A stretch of DNA of 64,000 bases, from positions 4,908,274 through 4,972,273 of the forward strand of contig NZ_KK073875.1 in the NCBI RefSeq assembly GCF_000585395.1, in the 5' to 3' direction. The position numbers and the translations under genes were made by a program. The DNA comes from Saccharibacillus sacchari DSM 19268. GTDB taxonomy: Bacteria; Bacillota; Bacilli; Paenibacillales; Paenibacillaceae. Below, piece by piece: positions 16,788-26,126 of the stretch. The notes beneath the pieces were generated by a model that did not search any database, was not told the DNA's origin, and saw only the letters and a list, made by a program, of their open reading frames with translations. Position 1 is the stretch's first letter. Every line of letters starts with the position of its first letter.

Positions 16788-17975
16788 ATGATCGCCCGTT
16801 CTCAAACGTCCATCCGCAAGGAAGTTTACCAGCGCATCCTCGAACTTGGCACCGTGTCCAAAGCCGAGCTGATGCAGGAATTCGCACTGACCAGCAGCAG
16901 CATGACCCGCCTCCTCGACGACTTGACCGCTCAGGAAATCATTCGGGTATCCGGACTCGGCAGTTCCACAGGCGGACGCAAACCGATCCTGTTCCAGACC
17001 AACCCTACATACCGTTATTTGCTCGGTCTCGAAATCTCGCGGATCTATTCGACGCTGGCGCTCTATGACATGCATTTGAATTTATTGGCCTCTACACGTT
17101 GGAAAATGGATGCGGACATGACGCCGGAGCGTCTGGTCGAACGCGTGGGCGCCGAAGCCGAACAGTTTCTCGCTGAGCATGAACTGAAACCGGAACGCTT
17201 GCTCGGCATCGGAATCGGCTCGGTCGGCCCGCTCGACCGGGAGCAGGGCGTCATTCGCCAACCGGAATTTTTTGCCGCTTCCGGTTGGAATGAAGTCCCG
17301 ATCTGTGAGCTGCTGGAGAAGCGTCTCGGCATTCCCGCACGACTGGATAACGGTTCGAATACCGCACTGCTCGGGGAAAACTGGGCACTGCGGGGACGAA
17401 GCGCCCAGCATTTGCTGTATGTCCATGCCGGAATCGGCCTGCGGGCCGCGATGATGTCCGAAGGACGTCTGATTCGCGGAGCCGCCGACGCCGAAGGAGC
17501 CGTGGGCCAGATGATTATCGCGACGGACGGACCTCGCTTTGAAGGACGGGGCAATCATGGCGCATGGGAAGCTTTCGTGTCCGTACGCGCACTGGAACAT
17601 CGGGTTCGCAACCAATTGAAGATCGGACGTCCGAGCTTGCTGACCGGACGCCATCCGGACGATATCACTTTCGCTGATTTGACGGAAGCTTTGGACGCGG
17701 ACGATGCGCTCGTTAAGGAGCAATTTACCGAAGCGGCCGCTTACTTGGGCATCGGACTTGCCAATCTGATCAATGTGCTTCACCCCGATAATGTGGTGCT
17801 GGGCGGACCGCTGATCGAAGCCCATCCGCTCGTTTACGAGACGGCTGTCGCGACCGCTTTGAAAAACATCGCGCGCGGACGGCAATACAGCCCCGCTTTT
17901 TCGCTCGCGGAGCTGAAAGAGAATGCCGTGGCGGCAGGTGCCGCTTTTATGTTGGTACAGGAATGGGCCGTGTAG
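16788..17975 (+). CDS. ROK family transcriptional regulator (XylR/NagC-like)
   Basis: 395 residues. N-terminal winged HTH at ~5-65 (VSKAELMQEFALTSSSMTRLLDDL), then a sugar-kinase-like ROK domain (GIGIGSVGPLDREQG; LLYVHAGIGLRAAMM; LANLINVLHPDNVVLGGP). The region equivalent to the zinc motif CxCGxxGCxE reads GPRFEGRGNHGAWE, so all three cysteines are missing. SD GGAGAG precedes ATG 16788. It lies upstream of the arabinofuranosidase genes and is convergent with an AraC gene, so it probably represses sugar-use genes. Effector unknown. Confidence 0.92.
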   Translation: MIARSQTSIRKEVYQRILELGTVSKAELMQEFALTSSSMTRLLDDLTAQEIIRVSGLGSSTGGRKPILFQTNPTYRYLLGLEISRIYSTLALYDMHLNLLASTRWKMDADMTPERLVERVGAEAEQFLAEHELKPERLLGIGIGSVGPLDREQGVIRQPEFFAASGWNEVPICELLEKRLGIPARLDNGSNTALLGENWALRGRSAQHLLYVHAGIGLRAAMMSEGRLIRGAADAEGAVGQMIIATDGPRFEGRGNHGAWEAFVSVRALEHRVRNQLKIGRPSLLTGRHPDDITFADLTEALDADDALVKEQFTEAAAYLGIGLANLINVLHPDNVVLGGPLIEAHPLVYETAVATALKNIARGRQYSPAFSLAELKENAVAAGAAFMLVQEWAV

Positions 17976-18001
17976 GACGTAAACCTATCGGTTCGTCCGT
18001 T

Positions 18002-18880
18002 CTAACGCGTATGCCGCTGCCGGAAACGAAGCGGCGAGATGCCGAAGCGCTCCGCAAATCGACGCGAAAAATAAGGCGCTGTCTCGAACCCGACCTTTTC
18101 TCCGACAGAAGCGACAGAAGCTTCGGTGCGCAGCAGCAACAACCGCGCCTGCTCCAACCGGCATTCCTCCAAATATTCCATAGGCGTCAGACCGTTGACC
18201 CGCTTCATGCAGCGGGTCAAATAGTTATAGTGGAAATGCAGCTCGTTCGACAAGATTGCTCCGGTCAACGGCTCCGCGTAATGCGCCCGAATATAGCGTT
18301 CCGTTCGCTCGGCCACGCTTTCCGCCGGGCTGCCCGACGGATCGCGGCGGCGCAAATCCAGCGAACGCAGCAATTCCTCGAACAATCGTTGACGCTCCCA
18401 AACCGCTCCCGACAAGCTTCGTTCTTCCAGACGCAGCAATCGTTCGCCTTCCCCGCTGCCTCCGGGCGCACCGGGAAGCGTGCCGAACTGCGGAAGCCGG
18501 ATCGTATACGGTAGCGTACCGAATTGCCCCGCATGTCGATCCCGATCCGCAAAGGCAGGCCCCTCCTCCTCCGCAACGCCCCACTCTCCCAAAGCACGAA
18601 AATGAATCCAAGCAAAGCTCGTCTCCTTCTCGCAGGGACGAACTGAATAATGATACCGATCCGGAAGCAGCAGCAAAGTATTTCCCGCGCCGACTTCCCA
18701 TTGTCGATCTTCTTCCCCGATAAACAGCATGCCCCGTTCAACCAGAATCAAGTCAAACATTCCGAGATCCCTGCGACTCGGATGCGCGTCTCCCGGTACG
18801 TAGACGCTTCGGCCGCATTCCGTAAAGTACGGAAAAGGCGGCGCAGCCAAATAAACAATCGGTCCTTCAGGCTGAGTCAT
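18002..18880 (-). CDS. AraC family regulator
   Basis: 292 residues. The N-terminal half has a cupin-like pattern (GDAHPSRRDLGMFDLILVERG; LLLLPDRYHYSVRP; SFAWIHFRALG). The C-terminal ~100 residues contain two HTH units (LSNELHFHYNYLTRCMKRV and VASVGEKVGFETAPYFSRRF) ending in GISPLRFRQ. It is divergent from the first GH127 gene with a 231-bp intergenic region and is therefore the best candidate activator of that gene. It ends only 26 bp from the ROK gene stop, with no terminator visible. Confidence 0.92.
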   Translation of the reverse strand: MTQPEGPIVYLAAPPFPYFTECGRSVYVPGDAHPSRRDLGMFDLILVERGMLFIGEEDRQWEVGAGNTLLLLPDRYHYSVRPCEKETSFAWIHFRALGEWGVAEEEGPAFADRDRHAGQFGTLPYTIRLPQFGTLPGAPGGSGEGERLLRLEERSLSGAVWERQRLFEELLRSLDLRRRDPSGSPAESVAERTERYIRAHYAEPLTGAILSNELHFHYNYLTRCMKRVNGLTPMEYLEECRLEQARLLLLRTEASVASVGEKVGFETAPYFSRRFAERFGISPLRFRQRHTR

Positions 18881-19111
18881 TTTAATCGATTCTCTCCTTC
18901 TTTTGTCCGCCTTTTATTCACGTTTCCCTTCATGCTCTATTCAGTTTTGTAAACGTAATCATCGAGAAATGTTACGATTCGCCCACCAGTGTGAAATCGG
19001 ACAACAATTTGGGGGATTTTATGAGTCGTTCCCTTTTATTTTAAGGAATATAATGAAATCATGCCAGGCTTAAATCACGCATGAATCTACGATCCGAAGG
19101 GAAGAATTGTA

Positions 19112-21106
19112 ATGAATCCGATTCCGAAACCGTCCGATGCAAAGCAGCACGCAGCCGTATCGCCAGCAGGCGTTACCCTGAGCGACCCATTCTGGTCCCC
19201 TTATACCGATCTTGTGCAAAATGTCGTGATCCCTTATCAATATGAAGCGATTCACGATCGGGCGCCCGGAGCCGAACCGAGCGGCGCTGTTCAAAACTTC
19301 CGTATTGCCGCCGGGCAAGCGGAAGGCGAATATGTCGGCTGGGTCTTCCAGGACAGCGACTTGGCGAAATGGCTGGAGGCCGTGGGCTATTCGCTTCAAA
19401 TCCGTCGCGACGCCGATCTCGAACGTCGCGCCGATGAACTCATCGACCTGATCGAAGCCGCGCAGCAACCGGACGGATATCTCAATACGTATTTCACGAT
19501 CAAGGAGCCGGGCAAACGTTGGACCGACCTGACGGATTGTCATGAGCTCTATTGCGCCGGACATATGATCGAAGCGGCTGTTGCCTACTACGAAGCAACA
19601 GGCAAAGATAAACTGCTTAATGTCATGAAACGCATGATCGAGCATGTCGAGACCGTATTCGGTACGGGCGAAGGGCAAATTCGCGGCTACGATGGTCACC
19701 AGGAAATCGAACTCGCATTGGTCAAACTCTACAATCTGACGAAAGAAGATCGTTATCTGAAGCTTGCGGCTTTCTTCATTAATGAACGGGGCCAAGAGCC
19801 GAACTTCATTCGCCGGGAGTGGGAACAGCGCGGCCGCCGCGGCCACTTCAGACCGCACGGCAGTTCCGACATCGACACCTCGTATTACCAGGCAGACAAG
19901 CCGGTGCGCGAACAAACCGTTGCCGTGGGCCATGCCGTTCGTGCCGTGTATATGTATACGGCAATGGCGGATTTGGCCCGTTTAACCGAAGATGCCGAAT
20001 TGAAAGCCGCCTGCCGCACGCTGTGGCACAATATCACGCGCACCCAGATGTATGTCACGGGCGGGATCGGTTCCACCCATCACGGCGAAGCATTCACCTT
20101 CGACTATGATCTGCCGAACGATACGATCTATGCCGAGACCTGTGCTTCGATCGGCCTGATCTTCTTTGCCCAGCGCATGCTGCTGCTCGAACCGAAATCC
20201 GAATACGCGGACGTGATGGAGCGTGCCTTGTACAACAACGTGCTTGGCTCCATGGCTCAGGACGGCAAACATTACTTCTACGTCAATCCGCTGGAAGTCT
20301 GGCCGCAAGCCTGCTCCTGCAACCCGGGCAAACACCATGTGAAATCGGAGCGCCAAGCCTGGTTCGGCTGCGCCTGCTGTCCGCCTAACGTAGCCCGTCT
20401 GCTCACCTCGCTCAACCGTTACGTCTATACGCAGCGCGGCGATACGCTCTATGCCAATCTGTACATCGGCAGCGAACTGTCGGCCGAACTCGGCGGCACT
20501 TCCGTTACGCTCAAACAGCAAGCCGAGCTTCCTTGGAGCGGAGCTGTTCGCTTCGAGATCGCAGCGGAGCAAAAAGCCCGTTTCGCCCTTGCACTCCGCG
20601 TACCGAACTGGTCGCCGGACATGACTGTCTCTATCAACGGAGAAGCCCTTGAGTTCTCACCTTCCGAGCTTCAAGACGGCTACCTGTTACTTGAACGCGA
20701 TTGGAACAACGGCGACGTGGTCGAAGTATCGCTAACGATCCAAACGACACTTGTCTACGCCGACACCCGCGTCCGCGCCGACGTCCACAAAGCCGCAATA
20801 CAACGCGGACCGCTGGTTTATTGCGCAGAAAGCGCCGATAACGGCGAATCCATCTTGACTCTGCGTCTAAGCCAAAACGCCATCTTCTCCGAACGCCCCG
20901 CCGACGATCTTCCCGGCGGCGCCATCGCAGTAGAGACCGAGGCGCTCCGCAGCGTAACGCCTGCAACCGACAACGAAGCCGACAGCTTGTACCGAACGCA
21001 ACCTCCTGTTCTTGAGCCTACCCGGCTGACCGCAGTCCCGTACTACCTATGGGGCAACCGCGGCCAAGGCGAAATGACCGTCTGGATGAACACGTCGGAA
21101 AACTAA
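19112..21106 (+). CDS. GH127 beta-L-arabinofuranosidase
   Basis: 664 residues, the usual length of HypBA1-type GH127 enzymes. The zinc/nucleophile set is present: ETCASIGL places Glu near 342 and Cys near 344, and FGCACCPPNVARLL places a Cys pair near 420, matching E338, C340, C417 and C418 of HypBA1. In that family the Cys acts as nucleophile and beta-L-arabinofuranose is released from arabino-oligosaccharides such as those on plant hydroxyproline-rich glycoproteins. There is no signal peptide, so it acts on imported substrate. GAAGGGAAG is the SD. A strong terminator follows. Confidence 0.93.
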   Translation: MNPIPKPSDAKQHAAVSPAGVTLSDPFWSPYTDLVQNVVIPYQYEAIHDRAPGAEPSGAVQNFRIAAGQAEGEYVGWVFQDSDLAKWLEAVGYSLQIRRDADLERRADELIDLIEAAQQPDGYLNTYFTIKEPGKRWTDLTDCHELYCAGHMIEAAVAYYEATGKDKLLNVMKRMIEHVETVFGTGEGQIRGYDGHQEIELALVKLYNLTKEDRYLKLAAFFINERGQEPNFIRREWEQRGRRGHFRPHGSSDIDTSYYQADKPVREQTVAVGHAVRAVYMYTAMADLARLTEDAELKAACRTLWHNITRTQMYVTGGIGSTHHGEAFTFDYDLPNDTIYAETCASIGLIFFAQRMLLLEPKSEYADVMERALYNNVLGSMAQDGKHYFYVNPLEVWPQACSCNPGKHHVKSERQAWFGCACCPPNVARLLTSLNRYVYTQRGDTLYANLYIGSELSAELGGTSVTLKQQAELPWSGAVRFEIAAEQKARFALALRVPNWSPDMTVSINGEALEFSPSELQDGYLLLERDWNNGDVVEVSLTIQTTLVYADTRVRADVHKAAIQRGPLVYCAESADNGESILTLRLSQNAIFSERPADDLPGGAIAVETEALRSVTPATDNEADSLYRTQPPVLEPTRLTAVPYYLWGNRGQGEMTVWMNTSEN

Positions 21107-21128
21107 TCGCTTTAGGCCCCAGCAACCA

Positions 21129-21162
21129 AGCGGCACCTTGCTACCGAGCAGGTGCCGCTTTT
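21129..21162 (+). terminator. Rho-independent terminator after GH127
   Basis: AGCGGCACCTTGCT and AGCAGGTGCCGCT form a nearly perfect stem followed by TTTT. Confidence 0.85.
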
Positions 21163-21323
21163 AGATGATGCGGGATAAGCCTTTTTAATGACCTTTTGAC
21201 ACCTGAACCCCCGTACCGATATCAGGTACGAGAATCTGATTCTTTCCTTTGCGCGTAAGGATGCTAGCGTATGATTATACGATTTCGCCGACTCGAAACC
21301 GCAACTGCTGCTCCGAAAAATCC

Positions 21324-21356
21324 AACCTTTTGATACTTATTCAAACGTTGCACCAT
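21324..21356 (+). promoter_or_regulatory. Promoter with 23-bp motif shared with the importer at 33.9 kb
   Basis: AACCTTTTGATACTTATTCAAAC at 21324-21346 matches the minus-strand motif at 33969-33947 with only two transitions. The motif contains a -35-like TTGATA; 17 bp later CCATTT sits at the -10 position in both sites. A partial match (CCTTTTGACACCTGAAC) lies near 21190. It probably marks an AraC-type activated promoter for the GH127-family gene at 21432. Confidence 0.65.
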
Positions 21357-21431
21357 TTACGCAGATGCAGGCGGTCGGTAAGCTGAAATGGAGAAGGATA
21401 TCCCTCATTCCCGACAGACAGGAGAATTGCC

Positions 21432-24005
21432 ATGCCGACCGAATCTTCTACGCCAACCGCGTTGCTCGACGATTATCGTCTTGACCGTGTTCGTATCGAC
21501 GATGCTTATTTACAAAATGCTTTCGCCAACGAAATTCGTTACTTGAAAAATTATAAGAACGATCGCCTGTTAGCGGGATTCCGTGAGACACGCGGACTGA
21601 TTCCGCTGGCCGAAAAGTATCCCGGCTGGGAAACGACCGAAATTCGCGGCCATACGCTCGGACACTATCTGAAGGCAGCTGCCCAAGCTTATGCGGCGTC
21701 CCGCGATGCCGAGCTGCTTGAGCAACTGAATCAACTGGTGGATGGCCTGGAGAAGTGCCGATTCGAAAGCGGTTATTTGTCGGCATTCCCGGAAGAACTG
21801 TTCGACCGGGTCGAGCAGCGCAAGCCGGCCTGGGTGCCGTGGTACACGATGCACAAGATCGTAGCCGGATTGACGGCGACGTTCGAATATACCGATAACC
21901 GTCTTGCGCTGGAACTGGCTTCGGGTCTTGGCGACTGGATCGCAGCACGGACAGCGGCCTGGACGCCGGAAATACGGACTGCCGTCCTGTCCGTCGAATA
22001 CGGCGGCATGAACGACTGCCTGTATGATTTGTACAAACTCACGCTTAAACCCGCCCACCTGCACGCTGCACATGCTTTTGACGAACTTAGCTTGTTCGGT
22101 CCGGTCCGCGAAGGTCAAGATATTTTGACGGGCAAGCATGCCAACACCACGATTCCGAAGTTTTTGGGCGCGCTCAACCGCTACCGGACCTTGGGCGAAA
22201 GCGAACGATTTTATCTGGAAGCAGCGGAAAGCTTTTGGACGATGGTCGTCGAACACCATAGTTATGTGACAGGGGGCAATAGCGAATGGGAACATTTCGG
22301 CGAGCCTGATCGACTGGATCGCGAACGTTCCAACTTCACTGCCGAGACCTGCAATACGTACAATATGCTGAAGTTGACGCGCGAGCTGTTCAAGCTGAGC
22401 GGAGATGTGAAATATGCAGATTTTTATGAAAATACATTCCTGAATGCTATCTTGTCATCCCAGCATCCGCATACCGGCATGACGATGTATTTCCAGCCGA
22501 TGGCGACGGGCTACTTCAAAGTCTACAGCTCGCCGTTCGAGCACTTCTGGTGCTGCACGGGTACGGGCATGGAGAGTTTCACCAAGCTGAATGACAGCTT
22601 GTATTTCCGTGGCGAGGACAGCATCGTCGTCCATCAATACATCTCTTCGGAGCTGGACGCCGAAGAATTCGGCCTCAAACTGACCCAGCGCTCCGCGTTG
22701 CCGGAGTCCGATACGGCGACGTTCACCGTATCGGCGACCCGGCCGCAAAGCAGCCGGATCTCGCTGCGCTTCCGCCTGCCGGAGTGGCTGGCCGGCGAAG
22801 CCGAGCTGACGCTCAACGGCGAGCGCTTCGCTGCGGAAGCGTCGGACGGCTTCGCCGTAGTGACCCGCGTCTGGGCCGACGGCGATACGGTCGAGCTTCG
22901 CCTGCCGATGACGCTGCGCGCGGTCGGCCTGCCCGACGCGCCGCATGCGGTCGCGTTCAAATACGGCCCGACCGTGCTCAGTGCCGGACTCGGCCGCGAG
23001 GACATGACCGAATCCGCTACGGGCGTCGCAGTCAGCGTGCCGACGAGAAGCATGCTCGTCAAAGACTTCCTGACCGTGCAAGGCAGCCCGGCCGATTGGC
23101 TGAAGTCTTTCGCTTCGCATTGGCAGCAGCGCGGCGATAAACCGGAATTCGTCCTCAAGGGCACCGACGAGGACGAACGGCTGGTCTTCGCGCCGCACTA
23201 CAAGCGGCACGGCGAACGTTACGGCATCTACTGGCGCGTCGTCCAAGCGGATTCTCCGGAACTTCAGCAGCATATTCTGGAAGGCAAGCGCAAAAGCCGG
23301 GTTGAAGACGCCACGATCGACAGTCTTCCGGTCGGAAACGACCAGTACGAACTGGAACATAAGATCCGCGGCGACAAGACGTTCGTCGACGTCTGGGACG
23401 GCAGCACGACTCGCCGCGCCGAAACAGGCGGTTCATTCGGCTATACGCTTAAGGTAAAGCCGAACGAAAAGCATGTGCTGGAAGTCACCTTTTTCTCCGG
23501 ACACCGCGGAGACCGCCCGATCACGATCGAGGCCGACGGAACGATCATTGCCGACGGCGTTCCGCCTTCCCGGATCGGACGCGGATTCCATACGCACCGC
23601 TACACGCTTTCCGCCGATCTGATCGGCGACCGGGATTCGCTGGATGTCACCTTCCGGGTCAGCGGCGAAGAGACCGGAATCTTCGATATCCTGCGCATCA
23701 TGAGTCCGTTCGATAACGAGCCTTCGCTGCGCAGACTGGAATTTTCTACAGGCCAGCTGGATACGCCGTTCGAGCCTTCTCGGATGCGTTATACGCTGCG
23801 CATTCCTGCGGATACCGAATCTCTTTCGTTCGAGGCTGCGCCCGCACGCAAAAACGGCTTGGTTTATGCCGACGGCGTATTGATCGAAGACACGCTGCGC
23901 CGCACGATGCAGCTTGCCGACGCGACTGCGAAGCTTCGTCTGACTTCCAAGGCGGAAGATCACGAGACGGCGAGAGATTATGTGATCAATATCGTCAAAT
24001 TCTAG
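21432..24005 (+). CDS. GH127/GH146-type (DUF1680) beta-L-arabinofuranosidase with C-terminal domains
   Basis: 857 residues. The catalytic alpha/alpha-barrel spans ~15-560: GHTLGHYLKAAAQAY, FTAETCNTYNMLKLTREL (Glu near 304, Cys near 306) and FWCCTGTGMESFTKLND (Cys pair near 373), so the metal-thiolate set is conserved. Its motifs differ from the first GH127 and look closer to GH146/DUF1680. Residues ~600-760 form a DUF6805-like beta domain, and the last ~90 a cadherin-like/Big sandwich. No signal peptide. Its promoter carries the motif found at the Lpl-type importer. The stop codon TAG forms the first bases of repeat R2. Confidence 0.88.
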   Translation: MPTESSTPTALLDDYRLDRVRIDDAYLQNAFANEIRYLKNYKNDRLLAGFRETRGLIPLAEKYPGWETTEIRGHTLGHYLKAAAQAYAASRDAELLEQLNQLVDGLEKCRFESGYLSAFPEELFDRVEQRKPAWVPWYTMHKIVAGLTATFEYTDNRLALELASGLGDWIAARTAAWTPEIRTAVLSVEYGGMNDCLYDLYKLTLKPAHLHAAHAFDELSLFGPVREGQDILTGKHANTTIPKFLGALNRYRTLGESERFYLEAAESFWTMVVEHHSYVTGGNSEWEHFGEPDRLDRERSNFTAETCNTYNMLKLTRELFKLSGDVKYADFYENTFLNAILSSQHPHTGMTMYFQPMATGYFKVYSSPFEHFWCCTGTGMESFTKLNDSLYFRGEDSIVVHQYISSELDAEEFGLKLTQRSALPESDTATFTVSATRPQSSRISLRFRLPEWLAGEAELTLNGERFAAEASDGFAVVTRVWADGDTVELRLPMTLRAVGLPDAPHAVAFKYGPTVLSAGLGREDMTESATGVAVSVPTRSMLVKDFLTVQGSPADWLKSFASHWQQRGDKPEFVLKGTDEDERLVFAPHYKRHGERYGIYWRVVQADSPELQQHILEGKRKSRVEDATIDSLPVGNDQYELEHKIRGDKTFVDVWDGSTTRRAETGGSFGYTLKVKPNEKHVLEVTFFSGHRGDRPITIEADGTIIADGVPPSRIGRGFHTHRYTLSADLIGDRDSLDVTFRVSGEETGIFDILRIMSPFDNEPSLRRLEFSTGQLDTPFEPSRMRYTLRIPADTESLSFEAAPARKNGLVYADGVLIEDTLRRTMQLADATAKLRLTSKAEDHETARDYVINIVKF

Positions 24006-24110
24006 TACTCTGTCCCCCTCAAATAGCAGGTTTACGTTTAGCCGAAACAAACACGGATCTAGTATGTTTCGGCCGAGCGTAACTTTACCTTCATCGGGTA
24101 CAGAGTACTA
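24003..24110. repeat. Structured intergenic repeat R2, copy A
   Basis: Outer arms TAGTACTCTGT and ACAGAGTACTA pair perfectly and begin at the GH127-family stop codon. Inside, TTACG pairs with CGTAA, then GCCGAAACA pairs with TGTTTCGGC. The same architecture with different stem bases occurs at 46830. No T tract follows, so it is not a simple terminator. Confidence 0.8.
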
Positions 24111-24122
24111 GGTCGAGGTGAC

Positions 24123-24168
24123 AAAAAAGACCTTTCCCCGCACTACGCGCGGCGAAAGGTCTTTTTTT
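24123..24168. terminator. Bidirectional rho-independent terminator
   Basis: AAAAAAGACCTTTC and GAAAGGTCTTTTTTT flank a short GC loop. It ends both the GH127-family gene and the converging GH43 operon. Confidence 0.9.
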
Positions 24169-24214
24169 CGTAAACCCGTTCTTTCTATTATATATGTTCG
24201 TTTATCGCGATCCG

Positions 24215-25210
24215 CTACTTTCCTACCTTGTCCGCATCTTCCGCTACGGCCGTATCCGGCTCGGGCACTCCGAAGTCCGGCAGCCCGTCTTCCCTCCACG
24301 CAAAGACTTTCACCCTCGCATGTCGGTTCGGGTCATATAGCGGGTCGCCTTCGATCTCTTTATAACTGCGAGCGTGATAAACCAGCAGGTCTTCGCCGTT
24401 CTCTCCGACCGTGAAGCAATTATGCCCCGGGCCGTATTGACCGTTTTCTTCGTTCGTTCGGAAAACAGGCTCCGGCAGTTTCGTCCACGCAGCCGCGTCC
24501 AGCAAATCCGCATCTTCATCGGCAAACAGCAGTCCCATGCAGTAATGATGGTCCGTCGCGCTGCCCGAGAAGGTCATCCATAACTTTCCGCCATGCTTCA
24601 CCACGGCCGCACCTTCATTCACGGAAAAACCGATTTTCTCCCAATCGTACTCGGGCTGGCTGATCATGGTTTGCGGGCCTTTGAGCGTCCAGCCGTTCTC
24701 CAGCTCGGAGATGTACAGGTTGGAATTGCCCGGGATGTTCGGATCTTTTTGCGCCCAAACGTAATAATGCTTGCCTCGATGTTCGAAAGAAGTCGCATCC
24801 AGCGCAAACGACTCCCAAGCCGTTTTGACCTGTCCTTTTTCGACCCATTGTCCTTCCAGCGGATTGGCCGACTCGTTCTCGAGCGCATACATGCGATGGT
24901 CGAACAGCCCTTCGTCCGTCTCCGTCGTATGGGCCGCCGCGAAATAGACATACCATTTGCCGTCCATCCGATGCAGCTCGGGAGCCCAGATGTTGGCGCT
25001 GAGCATGCCTTTTTCCCGCTTGCGCCAGATGACTTCAGGCTTGGCTTCCCGCAGTCCTTCTATAGTCGCTGCCCGCCGCAGCTCGATCCGGTCGTACTCC
25101 GGCACCGAAGCGGTAAAATAATAATAACCGTCGTCATGCTTGTAAATGAAAGGGTCCGCACGCTGTTCAATCAAAGGATTCGCATACCGTCTCGACACGT
25201 CCATCATCAT
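24215..25210 (-). CDS. GH43 family arabinosidase
   Basis: 331 residues, one five-bladed beta-propeller domain without signal peptide. The N-terminal NPLIEQRADPFIYKHDDGYYYFTASVPEYD carries the catalytic-base Asp; ALDATSFEH and the NEGAAVVKHGGKLW segment supply the other acidic residues. The SVPEYDR pattern resembles subfamily 26 exo-alpha-1,5-L-arabinofuranosidases, a tentative assignment. AAGGAG precedes three ATGs (25210, 25207, 25204); I keep the first. It is the last gene of an SBP-permease-permease-GH43 operon, which suggests it trims imported arabino-oligosaccharides in the cytoplasm. Confidence 0.9.
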   Translation of the reverse strand: MMMDVSRRYANPLIEQRADPFIYKHDDGYYYFTASVPEYDRIELRRAATIEGLREAKPEVIWRKREKGMLSANIWAPELHRMDGKWYVYFAAAHTTETDEGLFDHRMYALENESANPLEGQWVEKGQVKTAWESFALDATSFEHRGKHYYVWAQKDPNIPGNSNLYISELENGWTLKGPQTMISQPEYDWEKIGFSVNEGAAVVKHGGKLWMTFSGSATDHHYCMGLLFADEDADLLDAAAWTKLPEPVFRTNEENGQYGPGHNCFTVGENGEDLLVYHARSYKEIEGDPLYDPNRHARVKVFAWREDGLPDFGVPEPDTAVAEDADKVGK

Positions 25211-25243
25211 CTCTCTCCTTGCAAAGCTCAGAATAAAAATCAG

Positions 25244-26125
25244 TTATCCCTTCACCGCACCCGCTGTCATGCCGTCAATGAAGTATTTTTGGAACGCCAC
25301 GAACAGAATAAAGATCGGGATAATCGAGAAAAAGGAACCGACGATCAACAAATCATAGTTATTGCCGTAAGGCGTAAGCAGCGTTTTCAACCCGATCGGC
25401 AGCGTATATTTGCGTTCGTCGCTCAGCACCATGAACGGCCAAAGGAAATTGTTCCAGCTGTTCATCCCGTTCAGAATCGCCATCGCCGCGAAAGAAGGCT
25501 TCATGATCGGCAGGATCAAACGCAGATAAATGCCGTACTCGCTGGCGCCGTCTACTCGTCCCGCCGCGATGATTTCTTTCGGAATACCGCTCAGGTACTG
25601 CCGGAAAAAGAAGATCGTCGCCGCGCTGGCAATGCCCGGAAGCACGATTGCCGAGTACGTGTTCATCATGCCCAGATTGAAAATGAGCGTGTACAGCGGC
25701 AGCAGCAGGATTTCGAACGGTACCATCATGATCAGCAGGACGCAGATGAACAAAAAGTTTTTGCCTTTGAATTCATAGGCCGAAAAACCGTAAGCCACCG
25801 TCGCGCTGACCAACAGCGTAAGCGCAACCTGCACGACCGTCAGCAGCAGCGAGTTGAAAAACCAGGTGAAATAGGCATGCTGACCGGTGAACAGATACGT
25901 ATAATTGTCCAGGCTCATCACCGAAAGATCGAACTTTAAGTTCAGCCCGTAACGGATCAGCTCCTCGCCCGGTTTGAACGAAGCCAGAGCGATCGCGTAA
26001 AACGGAATCAGGATGATCCCGCACAGGATCGTGAACAGCACGAACAGCAGAATTTTGAGCGAAATTTCTTTTTTGGAACGCGTGACCGTATTTTCTTTCA
26101 GATTCAGCGCAGCTTCTCTTTTCAT
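25244..26125 (-). CDS. Carbohydrate ABC transporter permease, MalG/AraQ type
   Basis: 293 residues with about six membrane helices and the EAA motif AAGRVDGASEYGIYLRLILPIMKP. The C-terminus ends FQKYFIDGMTAGAVKG, as in sugar permeases of this class. AGGAGGATTGAC precedes ATG 26125, two bases after the partner permease stop. With the partner and the binding protein it imports an oligosaccharide, by context from arabinan. No ATPase gene is nearby; a shared MsmX-type ATPase is probable. Confidence 0.93.
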   Translation of the reverse strand: MKREAALNLKENTVTRSKKEISLKILLFVLFTILCGIILIPFYAIALASFKPGEELIRYGLNLKFDLSVMSLDNYTYLFTGQHAYFTWFFNSLLLTVVQVALTLLVSATVAYGFSAYEFKGKNFLFICVLLIMMVPFEILLLPLYTLIFNLGMMNTYSAIVLPGIASAATIFFFRQYLSGIPKEIIAAGRVDGASEYGIYLRLILPIMKPSFAAMAILNGMNSWNNFLWPFMVLSDERKYTLPIGLKTLLTPYGNNYDLLIVGSFFSIIPIFILFVAFQKYFIDGMTAGAVKG

Positions 26126-26126
26126 G

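Noticed and set aside
21180-21260. Possible small RNA or riboswitch upstream of the second GH127-type gene
   Set aside because: Short local dyads (GTACC...GGTAC, AGAATCTGATTCT) exist but no known aptamer motif or terminator follows; it could be just the promoter region.
24003-24110. Repeat R2 copy A as a plain transcription terminator
   Set aside because: No T tract follows either arm, and a proper bidirectional terminator lies directly downstream at 24123.
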